Source: Chrysemys picta bellii
Taxonomy: Eukaryota; Chordata; Testudines; Emydidae
DNA: 64,000 bases
Direction of reading: 5' to 3'
Assembly (NCBI RefSeq): GCF_011386835.1
Contig: NC_088791.1
Coordinates: 125,464,943 to 125,528,942 of the forward strand
Made by a program: the position numbers and the translations under genes. Position 1 is the first letter of the stretch, and every line of letters starts with the position of its first letter. The notes below the pieces were generated by a model. It saw nothing but the letters and a program-made list of their open reading frames with translations. It had not been told where the DNA came from and did not search any database. Shown piece by piece: positions 1-11,965 of the stretch.

Positions 1-734
1 GCATAATGGATCCATGTGAGAATTTTGTGGTCTGTGCACTGCCAATGAACAGAAAAAGGTTGCATTCAGATAAATTACATATTGAAATTTATGTGCTTTG
101 TTACATCACTGGTGACACACTCTCACTCTTGTGCACTGATTCTAAGTATCCTGTCTTTAGGCATCCCCTAGTGATGAAACACACGTTCTGCTGAGCTATA
201 AGAACAAAAACATGCATATGTGTAATCTGGTAACAGTACAGTCAATGCTTTCAATGATCACAATGAATTGGTATGAGACAGCATGCAAAGAATAGCACAC
301 TACATTGCACTAGCTACAGAATGCAATGCAAGCTACCACTGTGCTATAGTGATTCTGCTGATTTATCTGGTTCATTAACTAGCCTATTTTGCTGACACTG
401 TGCCTCTCATCTACACTTTGGTTCCTAGTGGAAAGAGAGGTTATTAATAATCTAGGCAATGAAATATAGCCATTTGTGACACTTGTTGACACCAGGTCAG
501 GAATTATTTATCCTAGTTCTGATTAGCACCACAGGGCAAATACTGAATTAAGATGCCTGGTATTTTTCACTTTTTTCTAGCTCATGATCAAACAACTTTT
601 AATCATGTTCTGGTATAGTTTCAGTAGGTTACCTGCCTTTTCTTATATTCTTTACAGCTCACTGATACAGACTGGCATAAATGAGAAGCTGACCTGCCAA
701 AAACAAACTCCTAAGTATTAGTCTTGCTGATGGC
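1..734. other. background sequence, nothing recognised
   Basis: AT-rich sequence without a recognisable gene, RNA or repeat. The only open frame (6-194) is 62 codons and shows no family resemblance. Older unrecognised repeats may be present. Confidence 0.5.
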
Positions 735-845
735 CATCTATTATTTATTGAGCAGCAAAGATTTGTGCACCCTGCAAAATACAGAGACAGGCATGTCTCC
801 TGCTATCCCCTGGGGGTTACAGTCTAAGACCGACAAGTACCAATA
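735..845 (+). repeat. MIR-like SINE fragment
   Basis: The stretch reads 'tttattgagcagc', then 'caaaatacagagacaggca', then 'ggggttacagtctaag'. This is the order seen in the 5' part of amniote MIR/CORE-type SINEs (size-class phrase, 'acagagacag', 'cttacagtctaag'). It is short and diverged, and no target duplication was found. Assignment is from memory. Confidence 0.4.
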
Positions 846-938
846 TAAGACACACCAGCTGGCTCTACGAAGGTCTAAGATGAAAGATGGTGAATGATTT
901 AAAAATATATTTTAGATGTATACTGACAGATTAGCTAC

Positions 939-1308
939 AAGAAGAACAGGAGTATTTGTGGCACCTTGGAGACTAACAAATTTATTAGAGCATAAGCTTT
1001 CATGGACTACAGCCCACTTCTTCGGATGCATACAGAGTGGAATAAATATTGAAGAGATATATATACACACATACAGAGAACATAAACAGGTTAGAGTTAG
1101 TATGGCACCCCCATTTTTTTCATGTTCTCTGTGTATATATATATCTTCCTGCTGTATTTTCCACTGCATTCATCTGATGAAGTGGGCTTTAGCCCACGAA
1201 AGCTTATGCTCTAATAAATTTGTTAGTCTCTAAGGTGCCACAAGTACTCCTGTTCTTTTTGCGGATACAGACTAACACGGCTGCTACTCTGAAACCTGTC
1301 ATTATGCA
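939..1308 (+). mobile_element. foldback interspersed element, copy 1, with 11-bp target duplication
   Basis: The left end (939-1035) and right part (about 1160-1300) are imperfect inverted repeats of each other: 'gcaccttggagactaacaaa' on the left mirrors 'ttagtctctaaggtgcc' on the right. The right end is the typical 'ctgctactctgaaacctgtc'. The 11-bp direct repeat 'agattagctac' flanks it at 928-938 and 1309-1319 and is exact. The AT-rich middle ('tatatata' on both sides) is also symmetric. I recognise the sequence as a very abundant reptile repeat but cannot name the family. A target duplication longer than 8 bp fits LINE-style retroposition better than cut-and-paste. The ORFs on both strands are products of the palindrome. 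Confidence 0.85.
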
Positions 1309-1565
1309 AGATTAGCTACGTGGTCTATTGTAAGTAGGCTTCAAAGGAAGGGGAGGAGCTGGATAAGAAGGAAGCAAAAATAACCCCAACAACAAAAGAA
1401 AGCTACTGTGGTTGAAAATTTGAAGTATTCTGAGGGAGGAAGAGAGAAAGAAGGGTTTGACTGTAGTGAATTTGATTAGCAATATCCATGATGACATTAA
1501 ACTATACTTGCAGTGCACAATGTAACTGAGTTACACTGATTGTTAAATAAAGCCATAGACTTGCT

Positions 1566-1776
1566 GGAATAATAAATCTTTCATCAGGAGATTTCAAAGC
1601 ACTTTACAAAGGTGGTAAGTGTCATCATCCCCATTGTAGATGGGGAAACTGAGGAACAGTGAGAAGTGACTTGCCCAAGGTCACCCAGCAGGCCAGTGAC
1701 AAAACCAGGAATTGAAGCCAGATCTTCTGAGTCCCAGTCCAATGCCCTATACACTAGGCAACACTGCCTCCTTATA
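1566..1776 (+). repeat. MIR / CORE-SINE copy
   Basis: Landmarks in order are 'aaagcactttacaaa', 'catccccattgtagatgggg', 'aaactgagg', 'gacttgcccaaggtcaccca', 'caggaattgaagccagatct' and 'cactaggcaacactgcc'. This is the central and 3' part of the MIR/CORE-SINE consensus as I remember it. The copy is one of the best preserved of its kind here. No clear target duplication was seen. Confidence 0.85.
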
Positions 1777-1971
1777 AGTACATGTCTCTATAAAATGCCC
1801 ATTGTGCAAGGAAAGACCTATTGGGACAAGAGAATGAACTTAAGGAGAATACTATTAAGAAGTGCGTGGAATAAATAATTTAATATATTTGACTTGCAGC
1901 AGGCTTGAGAGGCATGTCTTTTTTTTGATGCATTGAATGCCGATGGAATTCATTAAACATACGCATGGAAT

Positions 1972-2042
1972 GACTGATCCAATGTCCATTGGAGTCAATG
2001 GGAATTGTCCCATTAATTTCAATCAGCTTTGGATCAGGCTCA
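1972..2042. repeat. short foldback repeat ('gatccaa...ggatcag' type)
   Basis: The left arm 'ctgatccaatgtccattgga' folds on to the right arm 'ctttggatcagg', with 'gtcaatggga' and 'cccattaatttcaat' pairing between them. Similar foldbacks occur at 57984-58058 and, more weakly, near 16452-16540. I recognise this as a recurrent anonymous amniote repeat. Confidence 0.5.
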
Positions 2043-3482
2043 GAGAGGCCAAATTCTCCTTTTAGTTACATTGGTGCACTGAAGTACCCAAGAGGAAAAT
2101 CTGGCTTAACAGATCCCTAAAAATGTTACTCATTTTACTGGTATCAAATGAACCATCATCAGAAAACAGGAGAAGTAGTAAGGACAGTTGAGACTCTTAC
2201 TGGAAATTTGGTCAGAGACAGTGAAGCTGCTTGTTGATGAACCTATACTCTTCCAAGACAGGAGTCTTAAAAACACCCGAATCGGGAATAACAAATATGC
2301 CTAATGATAAATCATACTGCAAAGTTCCTATTTCTGAGCTGGTAACTATGCATAGGGATTTTACAATACCTAAATGCCACAGTTGTTTCACTTAAAAACT
2401 AGTTAAACCATGTCATGTTGTGTGATGTATCATGCTGCAAGGTACATGATTCACGACAAAAGCATTTTGCAAAAAGTCTTTCTCAGCATGGAGTAAATCA
2501 TGTCTTGGGCTATTCCCAGCTCTTCACCAGGTCAAGCAAAGCCAAGAGCAAAGGAAAACTTAAAATATATCACCCTCAACACCTGAAATAACTATTCATA
2601 AATAAGCACTGTATTATAATATAATGAATTGTGAAAATTGAGTTTTCTTTTGAGGGCTAATGAATATCTCATATACTATAAATCTGGCTACCATTCCATC
2701 TGTCCAAAATGAAATAAGCAATAATTATATTTGTATTAAAAGTACTGAAGCTGTAAAAGGAATTTTAGCTAGTTAATGAACGGGGGGCGGAGGGGAGACA
2801 GCATGCTGTAAGGTAGATGGGGACTAATTGTTTCCTATGCTAACCAATATGCTACAGTAGGCTAGATGGTATTTAACATCCAATCTCTATCACGTTCAAT
2901 ACTAAATATTTGCATTTATAGAATTATTTTCACCTCCAACACTGACCAGCCCTTTCCCTCCTTTAAATAATAGTTTAGCACCCGCATGCCAAGCTATGGA
3001 AAATTATCTTGCAGCTGTGGCATTTGGCTCCAAAACAGATTTCACTGACAGCTGTGTTTATGGTATTAAAACTGTATCTTGGTCTGTCACTTTGTTAGGT
3101 TGCTGATGGACTGTAGCTATCAGTGTCTCACCATCTTTCAATGATATACCTTTGCTTGGGCAAAACGTGTGTGTCATTTGAGGAATAAATTCCTATGACA
3201 TACTTGCCCTGTCTTATGCTATAAAATATTACCCTGTGTTTGCTCAGAGAGAGAGAGAGCACACACAGACTAACACCGTGAGGGCAGTGAATTGTTGAAA
3301 AGGGAGGGTGATTTCAGCTTTTGATTTGCCTTATTTACTGGTTTCAAGTTATACTGAAGGATTCTGCTTCATTTTATAATTATTCCAACATAACTAAAAT
3401 GCATAGTTTTAAATTATATCAAGCCTAGAACACACAGCTAGTTGCTTTCTTAGCCTGTGGCAAAGATTTTTCAAAAACAAGT

Positions 3483-3625
3483 AGTGATTTTGGGTGCCAA
3501 ACTGTAGACAACATGAAGAGACCTGGTTTTCAAAGGTCCTAAGTGCTGCTCAACCTTTGAAAAATGGGACACCTTTAAGGTGTCCCAAGTTTGGCACTCA
3601 AAATCCCAAGTTATTTTTTAAAATC
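3483..3625. repeat. foldback repeat ('gattttgggtgccaaac' type)
   Basis: 'gattttgggtgccaaac' at the left is mirrored by 'gtttggcactcaaaatccc' at the right. The inner 'ttttcaaaggtcc' pairs with 'cctttgaaaaatggg'. The whole 140 bp could fold into one imperfect hairpin. A related sense copy lies around 16680-16860. Family unnamed. Confidence 0.5.
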
Positions 3626-4918
3626 TTGGCCTGTGCATATAAATCCAAATAAATAAACGTGCTACCAAATTGGAGTAAACTCCTCTCATTCTTTGGTGCG
3701 TAAATTTAAAACATAAAAACAACAACACTATAGTAAAATTCTAACTGCTACATAGGATCATAATTTTTGTGAGTGTATGCATGTAAGCAAAACATTTCTT
3801 TTTGAACATAGTCTTTGATAATTCAGTGACCGCACTGCTTTTAATCATTATCCCATTCAAGATATTTTTTGGTGATTGTTTCCTCCCTTCTGTATTTGAA
3901 TCTTAAAAAAATAATTGTGTCCTGAAACACAGATGTTGCATGAAAAGTGGTTAAAGTGTGAATGAGTGTGCAATTAGTTATGTTACATCAATACTTCTGC
4001 TAACCAAGAACAAGGCTAGTGATACGAAGGGTGTACTGAATCTTCTGAAAAATCCATACAGAGCATGTTGTATCATTATAGCAACAAATGAGACTCCTTT
4101 CTTGTGTGTCTGCTGTGTTCCTTTGGATTTTCAGATTAAGTAAGAGAGAAGATGGACTTTATTATGACTAAATTGAATTTTTACCAGAGACAAGTCAGTT
4201 TTCCCATGCACTTATGCTGTAGGTGCAATTAGATGTTCTTTATTTGAGAAAGAATAATGAAAGCACACAATCTGGAAGACCAGAAAATGTAGATGGATGA
4301 GTAGATTTTTCACAATTCATGTTCTCCTAAATTCATATTTTTTTACTCATAGAGGCCCTGATCCTCCAATGAGATATCTGTGGGTCCATCCATGCAACTA
4401 CACAGACCTCACTGTAGAACTGGTGCCTAAATCTGTAGTTATTAATACAGCCCAGATGCTTGATCAAAAGTGGTCCAAGCTGCTTGCTATTTTCTGTTAG
4501 ATTAATTTATAGTGTCAGGTAGGGCGATAGTCCATATCTCACAATCACCATCACCACCAATAGCACTAGCTAGCATCCTTGTTGGCAGTCACAGAAGAAG
4601 CACTAGGATGGTCAAAGCTAGTCTCCATTCACCATTACTGGTCAGGAGTGAGGAAAATTGGGGGAAAGGGCAGAGAAGTTTGCCTGCCATGGCCTGCACT
4701 ATTATGTGGATATTAATAGACATCACCAATACACTATGTGTCAACTGAGAATGGTCTATACAGAACATGTCTCACAAAACCACAGAAGCAAATGAATGAA
4801 ATGTTTTGACCTCTAGCAGTACAGACCCATGTCTCACCAACAGAGCCACCACATCACACACAATACCCAACTCTGCTATATAGGGATGCTGGCCCTTAAT
4901 CACTCCTGTCCTCTAGTT

Positions 4919-5377
4919 CAGCGGTGCACAAACTTGTCCAGTCGCAACTCCCCCCCCTTACCATTAACAAAATCTGTCCGTCCCCGCCCCCACTCCATTA
5001 CTGCACAGCTAAAGCTTCCTCGGCAGCAGGCTGCCTTTGCCTTGCAGCCAGGCTACACCACTAGGGCAGGGCCATACCCACCTCTCTGCCCTCCCCCCCT
5101 TGGGTTTTCAGGGTGGGGAAAGGCGCATGTGATGGTCTCTCTGGTGGAGCCAGCTCTGGGGGCAGAGGCTGCCAGGAGCAGAAATCGGCACAGCATACTG
5201 CCCCACAGGCTGGGTGGCCTGCTGAAGTGAGTTAGGGGGATGGAGGTGGCACTCCCTCCCTCATCCCTGCCACCGGGGCTGGCCCGAGCTCCTAGCTTTG
5301 CCACTTTCCCCCCCTCTCCCCCCGAACATTTCTCCCTGCCCCTCTGGGGGGTGCACCCTAAAGTCTGCACACCACTG
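4919..5377. mobile_element. hAT-type MITE, 459 bp, exact 8-bp target duplication
   Basis: It is flanked by the exact direct repeat 'ctctagtt' (4911-4918 and 5378-5385). The terminal inverted repeats are 'cagcggtgcacaaactt' and the complement of 'aagtctgcacaccactg', matching at about 13 of 17 positions, with the CAG...CTG ends usual for hAT elements. The interior is GC-rich and holds no transposase; the 133-codon frame at 4829-5230 runs across the element boundary and is spurious. Confidence 0.9.
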
Positions 5378-5665
5378 CTCTAGTTCATGACCACCACAAA
5401 CAGCTCAGACTTCCTCTCCCATCTTTTCTGCACATTCTGAGGTGAGGGGGTGGAATCACTCCCTCCTTTGTAGGGAAGCCGATACTGGAAGACCAATTGT
5501 AACTCAAATCAATTAGCAGATTTACATGAAAATCCAAGCTTTCCTCAGAAATTGTGCTGAAATTTTGAGGCAAATAAAACAGTGTTTTTCATACAAAAGC
5601 TAGAGGTTGAACTCCTGCTTTAAGTTCAAATAGAACCCAACTGTAATGATGTTGTCACAAATGAT

Positions 5666-6046
5666 AGCTGGTCTGGAATTTTCTGTCACCATTATTTTCC
5701 AATGGAAAATGTCTTTCTTGCAAAAATCAAAATTTTCCACGGAAATTTTCAACTTTGATACAAAAGTTTCAATTTTCCAGTAGAAAATAATCAAAATAAT
5801 GACTCTCTGGGTGCCTGCTTGCAAAGTTCATCAAGGCCCTTTCTGCTTAAGAGTTTTCCAGGAAGGCTGGCAGCAAGCCAACAAATTCTGTTTGGATTCT
5901 CTCAATGACATTTTTCAGGAAATCCCTTCCAACAGAAATTTTCACTTTTTACCTTTACTCCTGATTTTGGGGGTGGGGGGTTCTTAAAAATAAACCCATG
6001 ACATTTTTCTGGCAACAGATTTCTGTAGTTGCAACAGCTCTGCCAT
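5666..6046 (+). repeat. AT-rich interspersed repeat of the 'gagctggttgg...' family
   Basis: It begins 'agctggtctggaattttc', contains repeated 'gaaaattttc/ttttccagtagaaaa' foldback motifs, and ends 'caacagctctgcc', the inverse of its start. The same start/end logic recurs at 24480-24712, 27141-27660, 30555-30710 and 56435-56518. It may be two adjoining copies. Family unnamed; identity is inferred from the recurring ends only. Confidence 0.5.
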
Positions 6047-9000
6047 AGAAGAGCACCGTTCATCATTCAGCACTGTGCATACAGCACATGTCACAAGTAT
6101 TACAAATTCATACTTAAGACTACAAATAAAAATAGAAACTCAATTATATTCCATAAATCAAAAATATGGGGATGTTTTGATGAATAATAATATGTTACCT
6201 TCTACCATAATCTACCTCAAACTTCATGTTACTGTTCAAACATGCTTGTAACAATTATACTGTCTTCTTGTTCCTCCTTTGTGATCACATATTTAAAACC
6301 TATTATACTTCATCATCACATTGAGACCTTTTATTATAGTGAACTTTGCTATTGTCTCATGTAACATCTCCACCACCAATATGTTGTACCTACAGTGTGT
6401 GATTAGTTTTTTCATACTCTGTTATATAATGAACCTAATAAATCTATTCTGCTCTATTTAAATAGCAGAAAACACTAGCTGCAAAAGAAATGGTCCCATT
6501 CATTTCCTAGATATTTTTAAGACTAATACATCCAGATAGTTTCAGTATAAGACTCCAGACTAATTAAGTAGTAAGATATTGAATACGTATTGGTGGACAC
6601 TGGAATTTTGTAGTTTTATCCCCCTCTGTCTAAATTTCTATAGTATTGGAGATTATTCCGTGCACTAATAAAGAATGGAATTCTTCTGCACAAGCCTTTG
6701 GCAACAAGAGTTACATATATATAGCAGAGCTGGCTATAGAGATTAGTGCCATGTTGGCACTTTATCCTATCTGGGCCTTGTGAAATTCCAGAACTTCTTG
6801 ATTTTCTCTAGCTCTGTTTTCCTTCAGCCACCATCTTACTGGCCAGTGTGCATGTGGTGGCAAGGGGAGGGCCACACTGTTATGGCTGCTAAGGGACAAT
6901 TTAGGTTTCCATCTGCTCTGCTGAAGCAGAAGGATGAGTACTATTTTACCAGTGGAAACTAGCCTCCATGAATGTCCATCTAGAAAGGTTTACAAAAGAA
7001 AAAATCTATATGTGGGTGAGAGAATACACCAAAATAGCTTCATTCCTGTCTAAAGTGACTAGAAGCATTCACAACAGACACAGGAACAGGAAAAAGGGAA
7101 TGCGTTCAAGTCCTCAGAAACATAACTGGAGAGGCTCCCTTCTTGCTGTATGATAAGGTATCTCTGAGATAAGCAACTGCATTTCAGAAGTTAGAAGACC
7201 TTTTCATCCACACCAGTAGCATAAGAAAGAATATAGGCTGCTGAGGATGAAATACATGTTCATTCAATGTTATACATAGTGGGCATGCTAAATCTAGAGG
7301 GCAAAAATCAGACCAGGCATAATACCTTTTTGGAGAATACAATTTTAATCAGCACATCTTGACTGGTGAGATTTGGTTCTATTAGGCAAATATTTACAAT
7401 TATGGAAGTTATTTAAAGAGTCAACATTAATTTATTGTGCACTTCAGTATTAATGCAGCATGTCACATAAAATAGACAGGACTAAATAGGCAATAAAAAT
7501 GAATAATATGGATATCAATCATCAGAATGTATCATATACTCTATGCCACAGTCACTAGGATGTTCTCAAACTTACTCCCCCTGGGACCCTCAAAACCCAG
7601 TCAGTCCCATAATCCTTTGCAGTTACAACAGACAACAAACTTGTGGAGTGTGCAGATGCATGTGTGCACGAGAGAGAGATGTCTAAAGGTGGATTCTCCT
7701 AGGTGGAGTGGGGTGTAGTGCTGAGGGTGTAGCTTACTACTTATTGCGGGGTCAGAGGGATGGAGAATACTTCCTCCTTTGACCTCTCTTCCTCCTTCTC
7801 ATGCTGTTCTTTGCCAACAGAGGTGGTACTAAAGCATGGTGAGGGGATGGCCAAGCACTGTGAATAGCAGGGGCCTTGGGATCAAGGGTAGATGGCACTT
7901 CATACGTTTAAGCATCACTTCCTTGGATCAGAGTATTGTACAAGCTGTGAAAAGGGCGGGAGAAGAGACAACATGGATGCGGCAGAGGCAAAGCTGCATC
8001 TATAGAAGAGAACACAATGTTTCCCTTCCCTCCTTTTAGCTTGCTAGTGGTCACCAGATTTTGGAAACTGCATCGTGTCCCCTCCCACCAACCTGTCTAA
8101 AGGTCCCAATACCTCAAATGTAGACAAAGATATTTGATTACTTGAAGAAAAGATAGAATGTTGGCTTACCTTTATTTTTTCCCACCCTCTTCAATTTTTT
8201 CTTTAGGATTCATCATATCCAGAGGGGAAGAATCCTTTTATAAGAAATATGATCAAAATTATGTTGAAGGTGCATATCTAAGTGAAGAAGTTTGCCTCTA
8301 TAGCTGAGACGGTGGATTGTTTCAGTCAGCTATAACGGTCTTTATGATATTGTGCCAGAGCCTCAGTGCAAGTATGGCTGCAGTACATCACTCCAGCAGC
8401 ACAAAGCAACCACAGCATCAATTTAACTAGCCAGCAGAGAAAACCCATAATATTGGGGAATCCCAGGGTGGCGTAAGGACACCATTGCAACTCCTGTGCC
8501 ACTTCTCTCTTAGACCTGATGTTCCAGGTGTGACCTGGACATCTCAAGTCCCAATGATGCCTGGCTGTTGGAACGGTATGTTGCATTAGACATAAGTTAG
8601 AACACTCCTCAGGTTGCCCAAAATTATGCCAGGGGACAGCTTGGTGCCCAACTCACCACAGACGGGAAGGTGTATATGTAGCAAAAAGCTCAGGATTGAG
8701 TCATCATCTTTTGGGTTGAAATGTCTCCGACAGGAAATGAAATTATTTGATCCTTTTTACAACAATCCATTCAGCCATTTTTTTAAATGATCAGAATGAA
8801 TGAGATGGCATTACGGGGCAGGGTGGGGCAGGGGAATAAGTTTAGACAATTAAGTAGTTTTGCATCTACCATACCGTGACCGTGTTGCAGCTAAAGAGAA
8901 TGTAATCAAATGACCCAGATGGAACCCCCCCCCGACACATACACACACACACACCCCTATTAGCTCCACATTAACATTCGGAATGTCATCTCTTATGACT

Positions 9001-9289
9001 CATCCATGGTTTCGTTTTTCTCTTCACTCTTTATTGCAATCTTCCTCCTTTTCCCGTTGCCCCAAACAATAATTTTTAACAGACTCAGGAAGGATCTTGA
9101 TATGGTTCTTTTGCTCATTGCATTATTTTGTACTTTAAATTACTTCCTTTGCATGACGTAAGCATGGCAACTCTTCAAGACAACGGGTTTTGGGAAGGTC
9201 AGCCAGGGATGATATTAATGTTGCTCAGATACGGTCTAACCGTAAGAATTATTTTGCTTTTATCTCATCTTGCCTGACCTCAAGCTCAT
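6047..9289. other. background sequence, nothing recognised
   Basis: AT-rich sequence with no exon, RNA gene or recognisable transposon. A C-run plus (CA)n simple repeat lies at about 8926-8956. Open frames are all under 90 codons and have no family resemblance. Confidence 0.4.
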
Positions 9290-9365
9290 ATTGCTGAGCC
9301 AGATCCCCAGCTGGCATAGCTCCATTGAGGCCAACCTGATTTACCCCAGATGAAGATCTGGCCCC
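9290..9365. repeat. short foldback repeat ('gccagatcc...gatctggccc' type)
   Basis: 'gagccagatccccagctggc' on the left is mirrored by 'ccagatgaagatctggcccc' on the right, with 'catagctccattgaggcc' in the loop. It is one of several unnamed short foldback families in the window. Confidence 0.5.
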
Positions 9366-9889
9366 ATATTGACTAATCACTACATACATCAGCCAGGTTG
9401 CAAAGGTTAGTTGTTTTCTGAGGAGGCAGCTCTGCTGTTTCTGGCCTGCAGCAACAGATATGTGGTCTTTGTGAAGTACTGTAGCAGCTAAAAAACAACC
9501 ATATCTCAGTCCATTTGCTAATGAAGTACAGAGATAAGGGTCACTTTTTCCTTTACTTGATACAGCAATACACAGGGAAGTGAATTATTGAAATGAAGTG
9601 CAGAACCCCGTCACAGAATGTTATTGAAACGGATGTACTGCCCTGTCACTCTTGAAATCTTAATGCAACTAATAAAAGGCTAACCATAGACAGGGGTACA
9701 TTTGACTGATATGGGGCTTCTATTTTGATGTAAACTTAGATAGGGGAAGAGTTTGCTTAATGGGACAATTCTGACCTGGTTATTGAACATTAATCAGGGA
9801 AAGATCATATAAGTTTATGGAAGGAAACCATATTACAATGTACACTAGGGAGCAAGATTACACTTCAACTACTTCATCATCATTACAGT
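9366..9889. other. background sequence, nothing recognised
   Basis: No gene or repeat recognised between the foldback repeat and the following SINE. Confidence 0.4.
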
Positions 9890-10172
9890 AATGCCAAGAG
9901 GCTCCAGCAGAGTTCAGGGCACCATCGGGTGGGCATTGTGCAAAATACATAGGATGAGGCAGTTCCTGTCCCCCAATAGCTTATAACCTGTATAGACCAG
10001 TCAGACAGTGGGGAGGAAATGAAGCATTATCCACTTTTTAAGGGTGGAGGACTGAGGTACCAAGAGATTAAATGGACTTGCCCAAGATCACACAGGAAGT
10101 CTGTTGCTGAGCCAGGAATTGAACCCAGATCCCATAGTCCCAGTTGAGTGCCCTAACCATAGGTCCATCCTT
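9890..10172 (+). repeat. MIR-like SINE, long form
   Basis: Landmarks are 'gcattgtgcaaaatacatag', 'cagttcctgtcccccaatag', 'cttataacctg', 'ggactgaggtaccaagagat', 'gacttgcccaagatcacaca', 'gaattgaacccagatcccat' and 'gtgccctaaccatagg'. The copy carries both the 5' 'tgtcccc...cttataa' block and the 3' 'cttgcccaag...aaccc' block. Diverged, no target duplication seen. Confidence 0.75.
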
Positions 10173-11477
10173 CCTTAGCCTTTCATTATGTATTTTATTG
10201 GTGGGCTTTAGCATGAATACATTTCTTCCTCCCATATTTTTTCCTCTTTCAGATATTTATACTGAGTTACATCCCCTCATTTTTTGTTTAAGTTAAACAA
10301 GTTTAGTTCCTACAAACTTCTCAAAATCATTCTCTCAGGGCACATAACTTTAGCTGGACCTTTGCAGTGCAAAGTAATAATGTAACCTCTCATGCAGGGA
10401 CAGAGATTCCTCTCTGTGATATTTGCCTGTGAGAAAGGAACAATGGACTTTTTCTACTCGTGCAGTGTCATTGCTCTGAAAACTTCTGTTCAGTTTCTTA
10501 TCAGTACTTACTCAGAGCCTCTTTCTTCACATCTAGTGTCTAGAGTCTCATAGTTCATATCTGTCCTGTGTATTCTTCTCTGGTACAAATCAAAGTCAAG
10601 GCCATCATCACGGTTCCAGACATGAGGGAATTTTTATACAATCTACAGACATGCTACTTTGTTATGATCCTGTCAGCTATCAAGGCTTGGACAACAAAGT
10701 ACTTTAACATGGGACACTTGCAAAAGACAGGTAGGCACTGCATGAGGTTGTATTGCCCTAGAATCAAGTGAGAATAGGGGCAGTATAACTTGCACATAGA
10801 ATAAAGGATTCAGTGGTCTAGCCTGGTGATGAACTACAGCTGGTTTCACCCTATGTTTTATGTCAGCCCTGTAGCTTAATGACACAGTTTAGATTCTGTG
10901 CATAGCAATTTGGCTAAGATGGGAAAGCTTCTCTCACAAGAAGTCACCACTTAGTAACCCCATTAGGCCCAATTCAATTAAGCATATAAGCACATATGTA
11001 ACATTAAGCACTTGCTTAACTCCATCCTACTTAGCTTATCACTTAAACATGTACTTGACTTTAATCAGCTTCCAGTTACACACATGCTTAAATGCTGTGC
11101 TGAAGTGGGGGCCTTGTGACCAAGTAAATTAGTGTCGAGATATAGAGAGAAAAACTTGGAAGCCAAAACATAATTATCCATTGCAAGCCAGAAAAAACTT
11201 CTCTGTTTGATTTCCAGCTATTCACCCCAACCGGAGTTGTTATCTCCAGAGCCCCTTTGGGTACAAACACCACCTATGTTCTTTGGAAAACACAGTCTGC
11301 TCACAAACATTACTCTCCTGCAGCAGAAATCCCTAGTGCAATCTGGACCCATAGGTATTGCCTTCCAATCAATTTCCCTCCTCCAACATTAGTTTTTCAT
11401 CATGTAGGTCAGTATTATAGGCCCAGTCTTCTCTAGTCACACACTCCCTTGACATTTTATTAGGTGCAGCTCTATCC
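10173..11477. other. background with a recurrent 'aagcac...cttaa' motif
   Basis: No gene seen. The stretch 10970-11110 contains repeated 'aagcacttgcttaac / cacatgcttaaatgctg' phrases, also seen at 12226-12350, 48750-48790, 58250-58330 and 61195-61255. This is a recurrent anonymous repeat in amniote DNA as I remember it, not a promoter or RNA. Confidence 0.4.
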
Positions 11478-11485
11478 TCAGCAAG

Positions 11486-11720
11486 CAGGGCCGGCTCCAG
11501 GCACCAGCCTGTCAAGCAGGTGCTTGGGGCGGCTGCTCCGGAGAGGGGCGGCACATCCAGGTATTTGATGGCAATTCAGCGGACGGTCCCTCACTCCGCC
11601 TGGGAGCGAAGGACCTCCCGCTGAATTGCCGCTGCAGATCGCGATCGTGGCTTTTTTTGTTTTTTGTTTGTTTGTTTGTTTTGGCTGCTTGGGGTGGCCA
11701 AAACCCTGGAGCCGGCCCTG
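11486..11720. mobile_element. hAT-type MITE, 235 bp, perfect 15-bp terminal inverted repeats
   Basis: Both ends are 'cagggccggctccag' in inverted orientation, a perfect 15-bp match. The flanking 8-bp repeats are 'tcagcaag' (11478-11485) and 'ccagcaag' (11721-11728), 7 of 8 identical. There is no coding capacity; a 'tttgtttgtttg' simple repeat lies inside. The same termini, with one base different, bound the larger element at 37510-38876, so the two belong to one family in which this is a deletion derivative. Confidence 0.92.
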
Positions 11721-11844
11721 CCAGCAAGTAAAGATCCTCTTTCAATACTTCTGCCCCTGATCCTGGAATCCAGTGGCATCCATCCTTACAAAAGGCCAGA
11801 TCCTAAAAGTTACTTATTCTAGTGATCTGAAAGAGTACTGTGAA

Positions 11845-11965
11845 GATCAAAAGCTTGTCCCTTCCAACAACACAACTGTGTCCAATGAAAGATATTACCG
11901 CACCTACTGTCTCTCTCTCATATCCTGGGACCAACACGGCTACGCCACCACAGCAAAAAACTAAT
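11845..11965 (+). repeat. SINE-like fragment ending 'ccaacacggctac'
   Basis: The order is 'aaaagcttgtcccttccaac', 'gtccaatgaaagatattacc', 'cacctactgtctctctc', 'atcctgggaccaacacggct'. I recognise this as the 3' part of an abundant reptile retroposon. The 'aacacggct' phrase is shared with the end of the foldback element at 939-1308, hinting that the families are related. Confidence 0.55.

Larger units (their letters stand above)
1777..4910. other. background sequence with two short foldback repeats
   Basis: No exon, RNA gene or long repeat is recognised in this 3.1-kb stretch. Two short palindromic repeats are listed separately (1972-2042, 3483-3625). There is an (AG)n run near 3247-3261. The stretch 4350-4460 ('gatcctccaatga', 'cacagacctcact') resembles other anonymous amniote repeats but is too diverged to call. 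Confidence 0.4.
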
